In this document: in pieces, positions 32,889-43,499 of the stretch
How the letters are laid out: each line of letters begins with the position of its first letter
Numbering within the stretch: position 1 is the stretch's first letter
Assembly (NCBI GenBank): GCA_036867785.1
Contig: CP145411.1
Location: 434,001 to 498,000, forward strand
From: Plasmodiophora brassicae
Taxonomy: Eukaryota; Endomyxa: Phytomyxea; Phytomyxea; Plasmodiophorida
Length of the DNA stretch: 64,000 nt
Reading direction: 5' to 3'
Position numbers and translations under genes: made by a program
The notes under the pieces: generated by a model
What the model was told of the DNA's origin: nothing
Databases searched by the model: none
Seen by the model: the letters and a program-made list of their open reading frames with translations, nothing else

Positions 32889-33310
32889 CATTTATCGAGA
32901 CATTTATCGATCCCCTACTACAGTATTCGCTCGTCATGCAAGGATGCTTCGCCAGGTCGCGATTGGCTAGGCTTGGCCACAGCAGCCGACCTTGGACAAC
33001 AATACGCGATAGACGCGCGCGCGCGCACATGTCGTCCCGTGTGCCATTCAGGTTCTTGCAGCACGACATGCCGTTCCCGATATGTGCGGCAAAGTTCATG
33101 GTCGGATATCGTTGAGCGGCAGACATGAATGCTGCATCAGGCCAGCATCACACACGCGTGACGAGACAAATGGAGCGTACCGCATACGAACGGATGCACA
33201 TTGCACCACCTATGGGTACCGTCCTGTGTCCCGGGGATTGCACTTTGTCTGATCAGGTCACAACACGTCACGGGTTTTTTGATCCGTCGTCAGACGCGGT
33301 TGATCGCAGG
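32889..33310. other. Intergenic, about 420 bp
   Basis: Downstream flank of Dbp10 and upstream flank of ribophorin II. It contains a short alternating GC run near 33015-33028. The + frame of the next gene is open from 33125, but the signal peptide starts at 33311, so the earlier part is treated as untranslated. Confidence 0.5.
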
Positions 33311-35503
33311 ATGATGATGATGTGGTGTCTGGTCGCGGCCTTCGTTGTGGCACCCTGCCTGGGGTTCCTGTCGCAGGATGCGCTGCGAGCTGATGTGTCG
33401 TCGCGCCTGACGACGGCCCAGTTGAAGTCGCACGATATCGGCGATCTGCTCGCGACCGTGCACGCCGCGACCCTGCTCGGCGTGTCGATGCCGAACGGGG
33501 TGTGTGCCGCGCTGAAGAAACGGGACGAACGCACCATCGTCTTGGCTCGTACCGCTGCGCTTGCCGGGTGCGAGCCGCTCCCTGCCATCAAGAATCCGGA
33601 CAACGTCGAGGTAGTGCCGTCCCACCACGTCGTCTGCCATACCGTTCCTGATTCATGTTTACCCCTTCAGGAGGTTTATCACTCTGCGATGGTGGCACTT
33701 CGATCGGAGGCCTTCCCTGGCCTTGTCGCCAAGTTGAAGGGCGCGACGTCCGATCGGGACACGGCTCTTCTGCTTGATGCCGCTGCATCGGTGGCGACGA
33801 AGCATCCCGAGGTCGTCAAGACAGCGGACTTCAAAACCTTCGTGACATCTCTGGAGCGCGCTGTGACGACGATCTTCCGCTCGGGGTCGTTTCAGTAAGT
33901 ACCCTGGTGGCTGGCGACATTATTCATTGCTTACGTGGTGTGCACGAAAGTGTCGACGGGAAGGCGTCTACTGCGGTCGTTCTGTCACATCTCGGCTCTG
34001 CTGCGTTCACCATGGCGTCCGGTGGACATTTCAAGATCGCTAGCGAGTTTGCGCACCATCTCGCCCAGACAATTGTCCATGTCGGCACGTCAACCGCGTC
34101 GCCCGGGGATCAGGCCGCCGTTATTCGCCTGTCTCAGATCCTGGCTAAGAACTCTGCGCTTGTCCCCGTGGTGTTCGATGTCGTACAGGCAAAGGTTGGT
34201 TGCCGTTGTGGTTGGACCCATGCCCATCACTAACTACGGGACGTAGGACGGCGTCCTGAAAGTTAAATTCGGCAATGTGTTCGGCGAATCCACACAGGTT
34301 TCGTCGGCGTCTGTTGCTTCGTGCAAATCGGCGTCCGGGGCTTCGCTGACGTCGGGAGTGCTGGCGATGAAACCGCTGGGGTCGGGCTCATTCGAAGCTG
34401 TGCTCGATACGAAGAAGGCTTCTCCTGGGGTATACGTTCCAGAGATCCGCATCTCTTCGCCGTCGTTAGGCGATGTTTCATTACCCTCAAAGCCTGAAGC
34501 CGTCATTGCCGTTTTCGGAGATGCAAAGGTTGGACCCGTTTCCGTCTGGACGTCAAGTGGGAAATCCGAGAGCGATCATATTACGTACGTTTGACGGATC
34601 TTCTGCCATCATTGCACTTACAAATGGTCCTAAGGGTGTCCTTCCCGAAAATGGCTGGCGAAGAGCTACAAATTGACTCGTCATCGAGGTTCTTTCATGC
34701 CAAGTTCAAGCTGGAGGGATCCGTTGATCAGCCCGCATACGTTGGCCTTGCTCTTAAGAACCAAGACACAGGACTCTCCACTGTATTCGTTCCCAAATTC
34801 AAATCTGGCGAGTACAGCTTGAAACTCAAGTACACGCATCCAGTTTTCGCTCAGGCCGTTCCTGGCAACGGTTTGGGCAGTCATTCGTGGGTGACCTTAC
34901 GCCATGTTTACACTGGATTTGACAGGCAAATACTTTCTTCGCCTTGTGGTCAGCGACCCTACGCTGGAGAGTGTGTTAGACTGGAAGATCTGTAACGTCA
35001 ACATTGACCTGGAACGTGTTCCCGGTGCAATTCGACTCGCGCAAGCGCTATCACACAGGTACTGCCAGTTGTAGAACGTTTGTGTTCGATTTTATGCTGT
35101 AATAATTCGTTTATTGCCTTTATTGGATGAGTGCACGCGTCCTTGATCATGACTTTGACTTTACAGGACGCTCTCGGAAATCAGTCATATGTTTCGTCCG
35201 CGCGATTCCAGGCCGTCGTCGATCTTTGCTCTCGTTTTCACTGTCTTGGCCATATTTCCAATGGTGGCTCTTGTATCGGCATGGAAAGCCATTGGGCTCA
35301 ATGTTGCTGTTCCCGATACCCGCTCCTTTCTCTTCCATGCCCTTCTGGCATCGATTCTGCTGCTATTCACAACGTATTGGATCGGGTTAACGTTCTTCGA
35401 CACGTTGAAATGGCTGGTGCTTGTCGGAAGTGGTGCCATATTCGCGGGCCATAGTGCTCTGCAGGCGCGCATTTCTGTCGACGCCCAGAAGAAGAACGAC
35501 TAA
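33311..35503 (+). CDS. RPN2: Ribophorin II (oligosaccharyltransferase subunit, RPN2/Swp1)
   Basis: Six exons, 33311-33894, 33951-34194, 34247-34584, 34635-34879, 34926-35058 and 35167-35503, encode 626 residues (human RPN2 is 631). It starts with a signal peptide (MMMMWCLVAAFVVAPCLGF), then a helical lumenal domain, beta-sandwich domains (SSRFFHAKFKLEG, YVGLALKNQDTG, KYFLRLVVSDPTLES), and SEISHMFRPRDSRPSSIFAL followed by three membrane helices (VFTVLAIFPMVALV, LLASILLLFTTYWI, LVLVGSGAIFAGH). The subunit stabilises the OST complex that N-glycosylates proteins in the ER. Introns are 46-108 nt. A second copy of the last exon lies downstream at 35631-35991 and fits the same upstream splice phase. 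Confidence 0.9.
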
Positions 35504-35630
35504 TGACGAGGTCTGGCGACCTCGCCATCTCAATACAGTTGAAAAACCCGCTGCAGTTAACCCATTTGTTGAGTTTGGATTTGTTTCGTGAGATGCGCTC
35601 CCCCAGAACGCTCTAAATGTGTTCCTTCAG

Positions 35631-35991
35631 GGTCTTACCGGAGCAGCAATTTACATTCCGATCAGAGATTCCTGCTCCCCATAGGGTTTTCTCGGCAATC
35701 TTCATGATCTTGGCAGCGGGCCCGCTGCTCGCTCTTGTACGATGGTGGGTTTATATTGGTGTCAACGTCGACCTCAACGGAAACTATCTTGCGATTGCTT
35801 TCCATGCCGTTCTGATGGCTGCTATGCTGTCCCTGGGTTCGTACTGGTGGGGGGCAACTGTATTCCAACCATTGCGCTCTCAGGTCGTTCTCGGAACTAT
35901 TGCGGTTGTGGTTGGCAACCGTCTGCTACGCCAGTGCCGAGTGTGCGAAGAGGACGATGAGAGCGCGACAGAGAAGCTGAAACGTGACTAA
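35631..35991 (+). CDS. RPN2: Duplicated alternative last exon of ribophorin II
   Basis: The frame after acceptor CCTTCAG at 35624-35630 reads as a second ribophorin II C-terminus: PHRVFSAIFMILAAGPLLAL, then WVYIGVNVDLNGNYLAIAFH, AAMLSLGSYWWG and IAVVVGNRLLRQ, ending in an acidic and basic tail with Cys-x-x-Cys. Splicing from the donor at 35058 into this exon is phase-compatible (phase 2) and gives a 634-residue isoform. The two last exons resemble each other in layout but differ much in sequence, so the duplication is old. Whether both are used needs transcripts. Its final 93 bp are also present at 37912-38005 as part of the segmental duplication. Confidence 0.65.
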
Positions 35992-36976
35992 TTGCCATTC
36001 CTTTCCCTGCTGACCACTCGTGCCCACTCCATGCTTCTTGACGTACACACTACGCCATTATTGATCATGGTGGTTCCCCATTGCCTAAGCAGACCGAGGG
36101 CGGGACCCGCTGCTGTGAGACGAATAGCGTCACATCGGCAGGAGCGTGCGCGCATCGCTCAACAGTATGCTGAATACGTCAGGCACAGCAGGATCATGCT
36201 GCACATTTGGACGCATACATCATCAAACGTATAGGCACATGTATTGAAGACAGCTTGGGCCTGTGGAAGATGACTCGAAGAAAACCCTGCCGGGCAGCGC
36301 GGCAACGACGAGATTAGGCGGTATGGACTTGACTGTAGCGACGGGTGACGACCTTGGCGTAGACGACGAAGCCAACGAGCAGGGCGAGGTCGCCTCCGAG
36401 GACGCTCCACGACTGTTTGCTGCCCGTGTCGCGAAACGCTTCCGTCACGCGAACAAGGACGTACACGTAGCAGACGCGAAACGCGTTCGGTAGCAGGTTA
36501 AACAGAACGTGCCTGACGACGTTGTCGTTGCGCTCCGATTGAGACGTGCCGACCGTCGCATACATCATCGTCGACAGGCCGTGCATGACGATCTGCAGAA
36601 GCGCCAGGGACACGAGGATCGATCCGAACAGAGTGTCGGCCTCGACCGAATCCGACGGCGGCGCCGGCGTCACGTACGTGTACTGCCCCGTGCTCGGGTC
36701 GTAATGGGAGGTGGCAGACGATGGGGGCGTCGGCGAGAAGATCACCTGGGGGATCGCCATGGCCAGGCTGACGAGCAGGCCGTCCGACGCCGCGTACCCG
36801 AGCGCGTTCGCCAGCATCGGCAGGATCGAAGACGTCTTGCCGCGGTGAATATATTCAATGACGGCGCCTTGCTTGGAAGCCTCCTGCAATGTCACCAACG
36901 TGAGGACGGCGAACAGCTGGACCTTATGGTTCAGGAAGTCGGGCCCGTTGTCCGGGACGTTGTTGTGCCTGGCCGT
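35899..36976 (+). repeat. Segmental duplication, copy A
   Basis: Shares about 1.05 kb with 37912-38956. It covers the end of the ribophorin II alternative exon, 320 bp of spacer and the C-terminal two thirds of the membrane-protein gene. Divergence is a few percent plus a short deletion in copy B in the loop encoding the Pro/Ser-rich linker. Confidence 0.9.
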
Positions 36977-37376
36977 CGCCGTGGCTTGAAGGGCACCCAG
37001 CACGTCAACGGCGAACGTCAGGATCAGGGCGCAGATCTGGAGTTTGACGTTTGTGGCGAATCCGCGCGCGAACCCCATCAGCGTGTGCCCTGCGTATCGG
37101 GTCAGACGTCGCATCGGTGGGATCTGGATCGTCCTTACCGACGGTGACGTCCGTGTGGCCCCGTTTCGACGCAACGTAAACGACCGTGCCGAGGATCGGG
37201 ACGCAGAACGCGGCGAACAGGAGGGCGCTGCGCCAGTTGATGGTGGCGGCCACGATCCACAGGACCAGGAAGGACAGGGCCGAGACGAACAGGGAGCCGT
37301 TGTGCGGGCGCGCATCGTCGTGACGCGGGTGCAGGTCGATCCCGTCGTGCGCGGAACTGGGCTCTTGCAGGATCAT
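36314..37376 (-). CDS. Multipass membrane protein (parent copy)
   Basis: Exons 37376-37139 and 37089-36314 join in phase 1 across a 49-nt intron to give 337 residues. About six to seven hydrophobic helices are visible: SLFVSALSFLVLWIVAATIN, SALLFAAFCVPILGTVVYVA, LQICALILTFAVDVLGAL, VQLFAVLTLVTLQE, a helix near LGYAASDGLLVSLAMAI, LFGSILVSLALLQIVMH, LLPNAFRVCYVYVLV and a final LGGDLALLVGFVVYA. Lumenal/cytosolic loops are short, one is Pro/Ser-rich. I do not recognise the family. It is convergent with ribophorin II and has a rearranged paralogue at 38334-39351. Confidence 0.7.
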
Positions 37377-37580
37377 CGCTTACGTGTACCGGCAGGGGAT
37401 GCTCACCGTGTGCTGCAGGAGCTGGCCTCGCTATTTGGGATATGAGGTTCAGATGTCGCGCGCTGATCGCGTCCATATCCCTGCGGTGGATTCACTGATG
37501 TTGGAATATCCACTCGCCCGACGATATCTCAGCGTCGTTCGCCGCCGCGAATCTGTATGTGGTGGGCACCGTGCAGGATT

Positions 37581-37913
37581 TTATGGGTGAAGCTTGCTGT
37601 TGCGAGGCGATAGGTGCAGGGCCTTTGAAAACGGGCGGGCGTGGGCCCGGTTGTCGGCAGGGGAACGGGCACGCTGACGAGCGAGGGCGTTGTTGTCCGG
37701 GTAGTGGGCCGTCGACGGCACCGCTTCCTCGTCCTGGACCGCCTCCTCGGTCGTCTTCTGGGCGGCAACCTCGACGTCTTCGACCTTCTCTTTCTCGTCC
37801 TTGACATGCAGCGGTTTCTCATGATGCCGCGCCATCGGGCGTCGAGCGCCACCTGCGATCCGCGCCTTCTGGGCCTTGGGCTTCGTGGCTTGCATCGTCT
37901 GCGACTCCACCAT
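37581..37913 (-). CDS. Small charged protein, 110 residues
   Basis: Open frame from the ATG at 37913. It is Lys/Glu/Ala-rich: KPKAQKARIAGGARRPMARH, then an acidic and basic helix (VKDEKEKVEDVEVAAQKTTEEA), then a polar tail. No domain recognised. The ATG lies at the left boundary of segmental duplication copy B, so the 5' end of a longer original gene may have been cut off there. Confidence 0.4.
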   Translation of the reverse strand: MVESQTMQATKPKAQKARIAGGARRPMARHHEKPLHVKDEKEKVEDVEVAAQKTTEEAVQDEEAVPSTAHYPDNNALARQRARSPADNRAHARPFSKALHLSPRNSKLHP

Positions 37914-38956
37914 TGCGTTCGTGGTTGGCAACCGTCTCCTACGCCAGTGCCGAGTGTGCGAAGAGGACGATGAGAGCGCGACAGAGAAGCTGAAACGCGA
38001 CTAACTGCCATATCTTTCCCTGCTGGCCACTCGTGCCCACTCCATGCTTCTTGACGTACACACTACGCCATTATTGATCATGGTGGTTCCCCATCGCCTA
38101 AGCAGACCGAGGGCAGGACCCGTTGCTGTGAGACGAATAGCGTCACATCGGCAGGAGCGTGCGCGCATCGCTCAACAGTATGCTGAGTACGTCAGACACG
38201 GCAGGATCATGCTGCACATTTGGACGCATCCATCATCAAACGTATAGACACATGTATTGACGACGGCTGGGGCCTGCGGAAGGTGACTTGAAGAAAACCC
38301 TGCCGGGCAGCGCGGCCAGACGTGAAACGACGATTAGACGTTGTGGACTTGATTGTAGCGACGGGTGACGACCTTGGCGTAGACGACGAAGCCAACGAGC
38401 AGGGCGAGGTCGCCTCCGAGGACGCTCCACGACTGTTTGCTGCCCGTGTCGCGAAACGCTTCCGTCACGCGAACAAGGACGTACACGTAGCAGACGCGAA
38501 ACGCGTTCGGTAGCAGGATAAACAGGACGTGCCTGACGACGTTGTCGTTGCGCTCCGACTGGGACGTGCCGACCGTCGCATACATCATCGTCGACACGCC
38601 GTGCATGACGATCTGCAGAAGCGCCAGGGACACGAGGATCGATCCGAACAGAGTGCCGGCCTCGACCGAATCCGTCGGCGTCACGTACGTGGCGGCAGAC
38701 GATGCGGGCAGCGGCGAGAAGATCACCTGGGGGATCGCCATGGCCAGGCTAACAACCAGGCCGTCCGACGCCGCGTACCCGAGCGCGTCCGCCAGCATCG
38801 GCAGGATCGAAGACGTCTTGCCGCGGTGAATCCATTCAATGACGGCGCCTTGCTTGGAAGCCTCCTGTAACGTCACCAGGGCGAGGACGGCGAACAGCTG
38901 GACCTTGTGGTTCAGGAAGTCGGGCCCGTTGTCCGGGACGCTGTTGTGCCTGGCCG
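37912..38956 (+). repeat. Segmental duplication, copy B
   Basis: Tandem, same-orientation copy of 35899-36976. Beyond 38956 the sequence differs completely from copy A, because here the duplicated gene is joined to a Gag-like exon. Confidence 0.9.
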
Positions 38957-39351
38957 ACGTCGCCGGCGTCCCATTATTTCTCGCGATGTCTCTCGGGGTC
39001 TCGGTGATGTTGCTGGTGACTTCGCTGAGCGGGTTGCCGTCTCTGTCGATCCCCACTGCATCGGCAAGCCGTTGCTGGTGTAGATACAACGCGGCTCGGC
39101 GTGCCCAGGCGAGGAACGTGTCGGCCTTGCCGTCGAACCTGGGTGGACTGCGGGCCGTTGGCAGGCGCATACTCGACCCTTGCCTTACGGACGAGGCCGG
39201 TGACGATCTGGTCGCTGCTGCCTCGTTCTCGGCTCGGAGGCGGCGGTATTCTCGATCGCAGCAGTCGCTGTCGAGTCTCCTCGATCGCGGCTGCGAGTTG
39301 ATCCGCAGTCATGCTCTCGATCGTGTCCTCCTCCTCGGTGCCTTGCGTCAT
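38334..39351 (-). CDS. Chimeric protein: copia-Gag-like N-terminus fused to duplicated membrane protein
   Basis: Exon 1 (39351-39173) and exon 2 (39147-38334) join in phase 2 across a 25-nt intron and give 330 residues without a stop. Residues 1-95 look like the start of a Ty1/copia-type Gag: an acidic helix (TADQLAAAIEETRQRLL), then PPRFDGKADTFLAWARRAALYL, matching the PxFxGxxxxxWxxxxxxYL pattern. From about residue 110 (NSVPDNGPDFLNHKVQLFAVL) to the end it is the paralogue of the membrane protein at 36314-37376, lacking the first three helices. Whether it is expressed is unknown; an open frame of this length across an old junction suggests it is at least not long dead. Confidence 0.55.
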
Positions 39352-40544
39352 GGGAACCGCGATGACGTCTTAGCGATTCCCAAGCATATCACGATGCCCG
39401 GCCGACTCCATCGTCCAGGCTTTGCAATTATCAAGGTCAATTGCAGGAAGGTGGGCAGAGAATATGCTGGCCGATCAACCGTGTCATCGTCTGCACCAGC
39501 TCCACGCTCTGAGTCCATCCGCACGTTCACATTGCATGACTTGTTTATAATGAATTCGTCGTGAGACTGGCTGGTGAGGGTTCGTATCGTTTCCAGGGTA
39601 GACTCGTCAACAACGTTGCATCGCCATCTTCTGTCGTTGCCGCAATTATCGGTTGTAGGAAATGTATATTCTTCAGGGACAACGTCTTGCAGCGTGGCCG
39701 AGTTGCCCTCAATACAGGTTGGGTTGGACGATCCGGAACGGGATCGTCCAACCCACGTACTGATGGCCACATGTATCAGAAGAAGTCAGACACCCGTGGA
39801 GAGCAGCAAAGAATCCGATTGACGAACCTGGGGGTTTGCCCCTAACCTGTACGATGACAATGCAAGAGGCAGCAAAGCACTCATGTCAGAACCGTAATTG
39901 CTTCGGTAGCGGGTGAACGCGTACAGTTGCCATGTCAGATCCGGAGGAATACGACGTTCTCTACCTCCTGCGCGCATCGTATCAAAAGCGTGGACAGGAA
40001 CTTCTTGACTGGACACGAACCTGACAACCATGCGCAGTTAGACGTGGACGACGTTGCTCTCAAGGAATAAACGTACCTCGTGGAACCAAGTTCGGCGGCA
40101 ATGCAGTAACACACTTAGGTTGGTCCAGGACGCGATAATGACCTGGGGAGCTCGGAAATGTAATTCACTTGACGAACAAGCGCATATCGCCCAGACGGGA
40201 TGGTAATAGCGAATCATTAGCGGCCAAGGAATCATCTGACGGGTACAAGACACGAAGCCGTTAGTCGGCCGAGAGTGGTCGGCGGAACGTACCACGAGAA
40301 GCAAAGAAACGGATTCGATGGGGGTCGCATCTAATGGACAGAAAGTAGGGCACGGAGGCCATCAGTCGTTTGCAACGTTCCGGAAAACATACCAAGGGTC
40401 ACGAATAGCGATCGGATCGTACTCGATGGAATCAATACGGGCACCCCAACTGACGACAGAGGAAAGGGTTCGGAGACCATCAGTTGATCATACAGAGGGT
40501 GACGAGCACGCCAAGAGAGGGGAAGGGCCCGATATCGGCTGCAA
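39352..40544. other. 1.2 kb without a supported gene
   Basis: Open frames at 39770-39348 (-) and 39561-39845 (+) overlap each other and neither has a recognisable domain. The hairpin at 39721-39754 lies here. The AT content rises compared with the left half of the window, in keeping with transposon-derived DNA. Confidence 0.45.
39721..39754. repeat. Perfect 14-bp inverted repeat
   Basis: Arms GGGTTGGACGATCC and its exact complement flank a 6-nt loop GGAACG. Function unknown; too isolated to call a terminal repeat. Confidence 0.9.
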
Positions 40545-40990
40545 GGCGGCCAACATTGGCATCAAGTGCTGCGCGGGCAGCGCCCAGATGCCGGCGTTCG
40601 ACGTGACCATTACAAGCCTGCTGCAATCATCAACACTGCCATCTGCAGCGGCAACCGACCTCTTCATGGCCCGGCAAGACCACCACGTCGAGCTGCGGAA
40701 GTTTGCTGACGCGTGCCGCGCGGCTCACATCGACTTCAGGCCTTGACATTCAAGTCGACGGGCGGCGCCATGCCGACCGAGCAGTCGACCCTGGATTTTT
40801 GGTGCAACATCTCGGCTCTCCGAACGGGCCGTTACCGCCACGCTCCCGACCCGCTTGCACACGCACAATGCCGACGCAACGTCGAACAGCCTGGGTTTCC
40901 CGGCGTCGAGCTTCGTTCTTTGTTCATACGCCATCGACAATTCTCAGAAAAGAATGTAACAATGTATGTAGTCCTGGTTTCTGGTGGACG
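40545..40990 (+). pseudogene. Fragment resembling the C-terminal tail of a LINE-type reverse transcriptase (frameshifted copy)
   Basis: The frame contains HHVELRKFADACRAAHIDFR and PLTFKSTGGAM, a pattern (basic helix ending in a Cys, short hydrophobic strand, Gly-rich turn) seen after the RT domain of several non-LTR retrotransposon proteins. The assignment is tentative. Compared with the paralogous copy at 60948-61389, one T is missing near 40742 (GGCCTTGACA versus GGCCTTTGACA), which breaks the frame here. The hAT element is inserted directly after it. Confidence 0.4.
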
Positions 40991-40994
40991 TGGA

Positions 40995-42368
40995 TAGGGG
41001 TCGGCGCGGTTTGGTTTGGTTTGAACCGGTTTTTTGAGGGAGCGAACCAAACCAAACCAAACCAAACGGCCCTCAGGCCTGCTAAACTGAACCGAACTAA
41101 ACCGTGGACCTGGGAACCGAACTAAACCGAAACCGAACCAAACAAACCCCGGTTTATGAGTCGCAGAAAATGGTAATCTACGAGCCTTCGTCATAATCCA
41201 GCTTGTCGACGAGAAGCTTGGCGACCGAGTCGCTGCTTGCCAGCTCACGCAGCTCAGCAGAACTTATCGTACTTAGCAAATGTCGAAAGGCCTGATTGAC
41301 GTCGTCAGGAATTGTAAAATCGAGTTGATGGAAGAGATCCATCCAAGAGGAAACACAAATTTCCGCTTTGAACATGGCGTTCGACAGCGTTTCACGCTCA
41401 TCAAAAATCCGCCTTGCTGTGCTGTTAGCACGCTCGGATGGAATCGAGGTAGCTGGGGCTGCCAGGTAATCCACCGCCATGGGACACAACCTTCTGTACT
41501 TGTTATGATGATCTTGCCACCAGCGGACTATATCTGTATGCCTCGGCTGCACGTTCTCGTCGACCGCAGCAATGTAAGACGATAGCTCTTTGTCGATGCC
41601 GTCCAAGGATAACCTAAGATAGATTATGTCAAAACGCAGCAATGGTTCCAAGCATATCCTATTTGTACGTGTTAGCACTGTGCCCGCTGTCATTCCACAG
41701 GTCGTCGTCTGCAGCAGGATGAGGCACATCGTGAGGGAATTCCGCGTCCGACGACGCGTTGTAGCTCATAAGATGAACTTCGACGATCAGCCACCTGCAC
41801 TTAACAACCTAGGTCCACACCTTCAGGCTTCGCGTTCCTTGGGTCAAGAAACATGGCAATCTGGCCATACTTTTGATGATACTCTAGTGCAGAAGGTATC
41901 GCTTCTCGCAGCATGTTGTCACGATCACACGACGCCAGCATATCCCGGCAGTGGCTCATCATTTGGGCAAGAACGTGAAGCATTAAGCTCGACAACGGCG
42001 CCACTATCCGAAGAAATCGACGAGCCGCTTCGACCGGGCGGCGCAGCAGAGCGAGGAGCTGGCATGGTGCCTGGCAGGTGCTTCGTTCCACGTTGCAGGA
42101 ACAAGCGCAGGGGGCGCGGGCGGAGTGATACGCCCGACGCCGGAGCCCGGACACCGTGGCAGACTGCCTATGTACATAGGTAGCCCAGTGACCAGTTAAA
42201 CCACGGTTTAAACCGGTTTCAAATTTGCAAACCGGTTCAAACCGGTTTGCGCTAACCATCAAACTAAACCGAGCTGAACCAAACCGTATACGGAAAGGCC
42301 AAACCAAACCGCCCAGTTCGGTTTGGTTTTGCCGGTTTTGGTTCGAAACCAAACCGTGCCGACCCCTA
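40995..42368 (-). mobile_element. hAT-family DNA transposon, 1,374 bp, internally deleted
   Basis: Terminal inverted repeats TAGGGGTCGGC(G/A)CGG are typical of hAT elements (CAGGGGTCGGC-like). A 6-bp direct repeat CGTGGA flanks it at 40989-40994 and 42369-42374. The paralogous locus has the uninterrupted site with a single CGTGGA at 61390-61395, which proves insertion. Subterminal regions on both sides are rich in GGTTT/AAACC repeats with AAACCGGTTT palindromes, probable transposase-binding sites. Inside are two minus-strand transposase remnants. Confidence 0.92.
41178..42060 (-). pseudogene. hAT transposase remnant
   Basis: The downstream piece (41729-41178) carries the hAT C-terminal dimerisation domain: WWQDHHNKYRRLCPMAVDYL, PATSIPSERANSTARRIFDE and LSNAMFKAEICVSSW. 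An upstream piece (to about 41801) carries PLSSLMLHVLAQMM and YGQIAMFLDPRNAK, the LDPR region that precedes that domain. The N-terminal BED zinc finger and the DDE catalytic region are absent, so the element cannot encode its own transposition. Confidence 0.8.
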
Positions 42369-42486
42369 CGTGGAGCAGGCATCTGGCCGAGCCGCGTCTC
42401 GCCCGCCCGCCCTGGATGGTTCGGCAAAAAAGCGGCTCTCACCCTGCGCCGACGGACTTGCCAGTTGCCACCCGTTCTCGCCCACA

Positions 42487-43260
42487 ATGGCATTTGCTAG
42501 ACCATTCGATGTTCGGCCGCGACTCAGTGCAATCATCGGATACCGCAGACAGCCTCGACGTATGGCTCAGGCTCAATCCAGGCGCTTCAACGGCCATCCG
42601 CTGCGCGCCCTCATCCGCATCTACCGGCTGTATTTGAACGCGCTCGGCACATCGGAGGAGATGGGGCGCTTTCTGCTCGAAGCTGCGGTTATCGCCATGG
42701 ACGACGTCACGGCGGACGATCTAGAAGAGTGGTTCGCAGGTCCGTAATTACAAGTCTATCATCAGCTGTTGATACCATCGTTAAAGTATTCATTCTTGCG
42801 CTCGTAGTCTGGCAAGACTTGGGCACCCCGCCCAGGTCCCGCGACCCTAGTCCCGCTAGCTCGGAGTCGAACCACATAGGACTCGGCCGATGGGCGTTGC
42901 CGCCTGCCGATATGATTACTCAAGTGTACGATTCCCATCTGAGCTCAATCGGCATAGTGCTGATTTGCTTCCAGCTGTGCCATTTGCCTGCACGACTTCG
43001 CCGACGCCGTATCGCAGGCAGTCGATGTACCCGCATTCGACAATGACGGCAAGGTGCCCGAAGTCGCTACCATCCGTTCTTTGCCTTGCGGGCACATATT
43101 CCACGACAACTGCATCCGTGAGGTGTGCATTGCTTTCATTTGAAATGTGATTTACTATTCATATGACTTGCAGTGGTTCAATACGGACCACCACATTTGC
43201 CCATACTGTCGCCAGCAAGTCCCTAGAAGACAGTTAGGATCCCAGAATCCAAGCACGTGA
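42487..43260 (+). CDS. RING-H2 E3 ubiquitin ligase, copy 1
   Basis: Four exons, 42487-42739, 42766-42925, 42975-43122 and 43174-43260, encode 215 residues. The N-terminal 85 residues are basic and helical. A hydrophobic stretch (VDTIVKVFILALVVW) may be membrane-associated. The C-terminal RING-H2 finger has CAIC, then a 35-residue loop, LPCGHIFHDNCI, and ICPYC, so all eight zinc ligands are present. Introns are 26, 49 and 51 nt; the 26-nt one is required to keep phase. It differs from copy 2 (61501-62274) by a few substitutions only, for example Leu/Arg at the YRxYLNALG helix. Confidence 0.72.
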
Positions 43261-43499
43261 GCAACTACGGCGACAGATTAACAAACACAAGAAATCGCAT
43301 TCGTGTTCACGACCCATACCGAGCAGAACATGTTTACATGTATGGCCTCGCAAGTAATACGGGCAGGTACAAGACCAACAATGCGAGCGTGAGCAGATTT
43401 CCCATACTCTGCATGGCCTGCCGGCAGTGACCTATAGAGAGTTAGCAATGAACATTGATCCAGCGAAGCAGCGATGTAGTGTGTACGTCTTCTGTTTCG

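Noticed and set aside
37529-38011. 160-codon minus frame overlapping the small charged protein
   Set aside because: Arg/Ser/Pro-only composition typical of an out-of-frame shadow; the frame from 37913 has a protein-like mix of residues.
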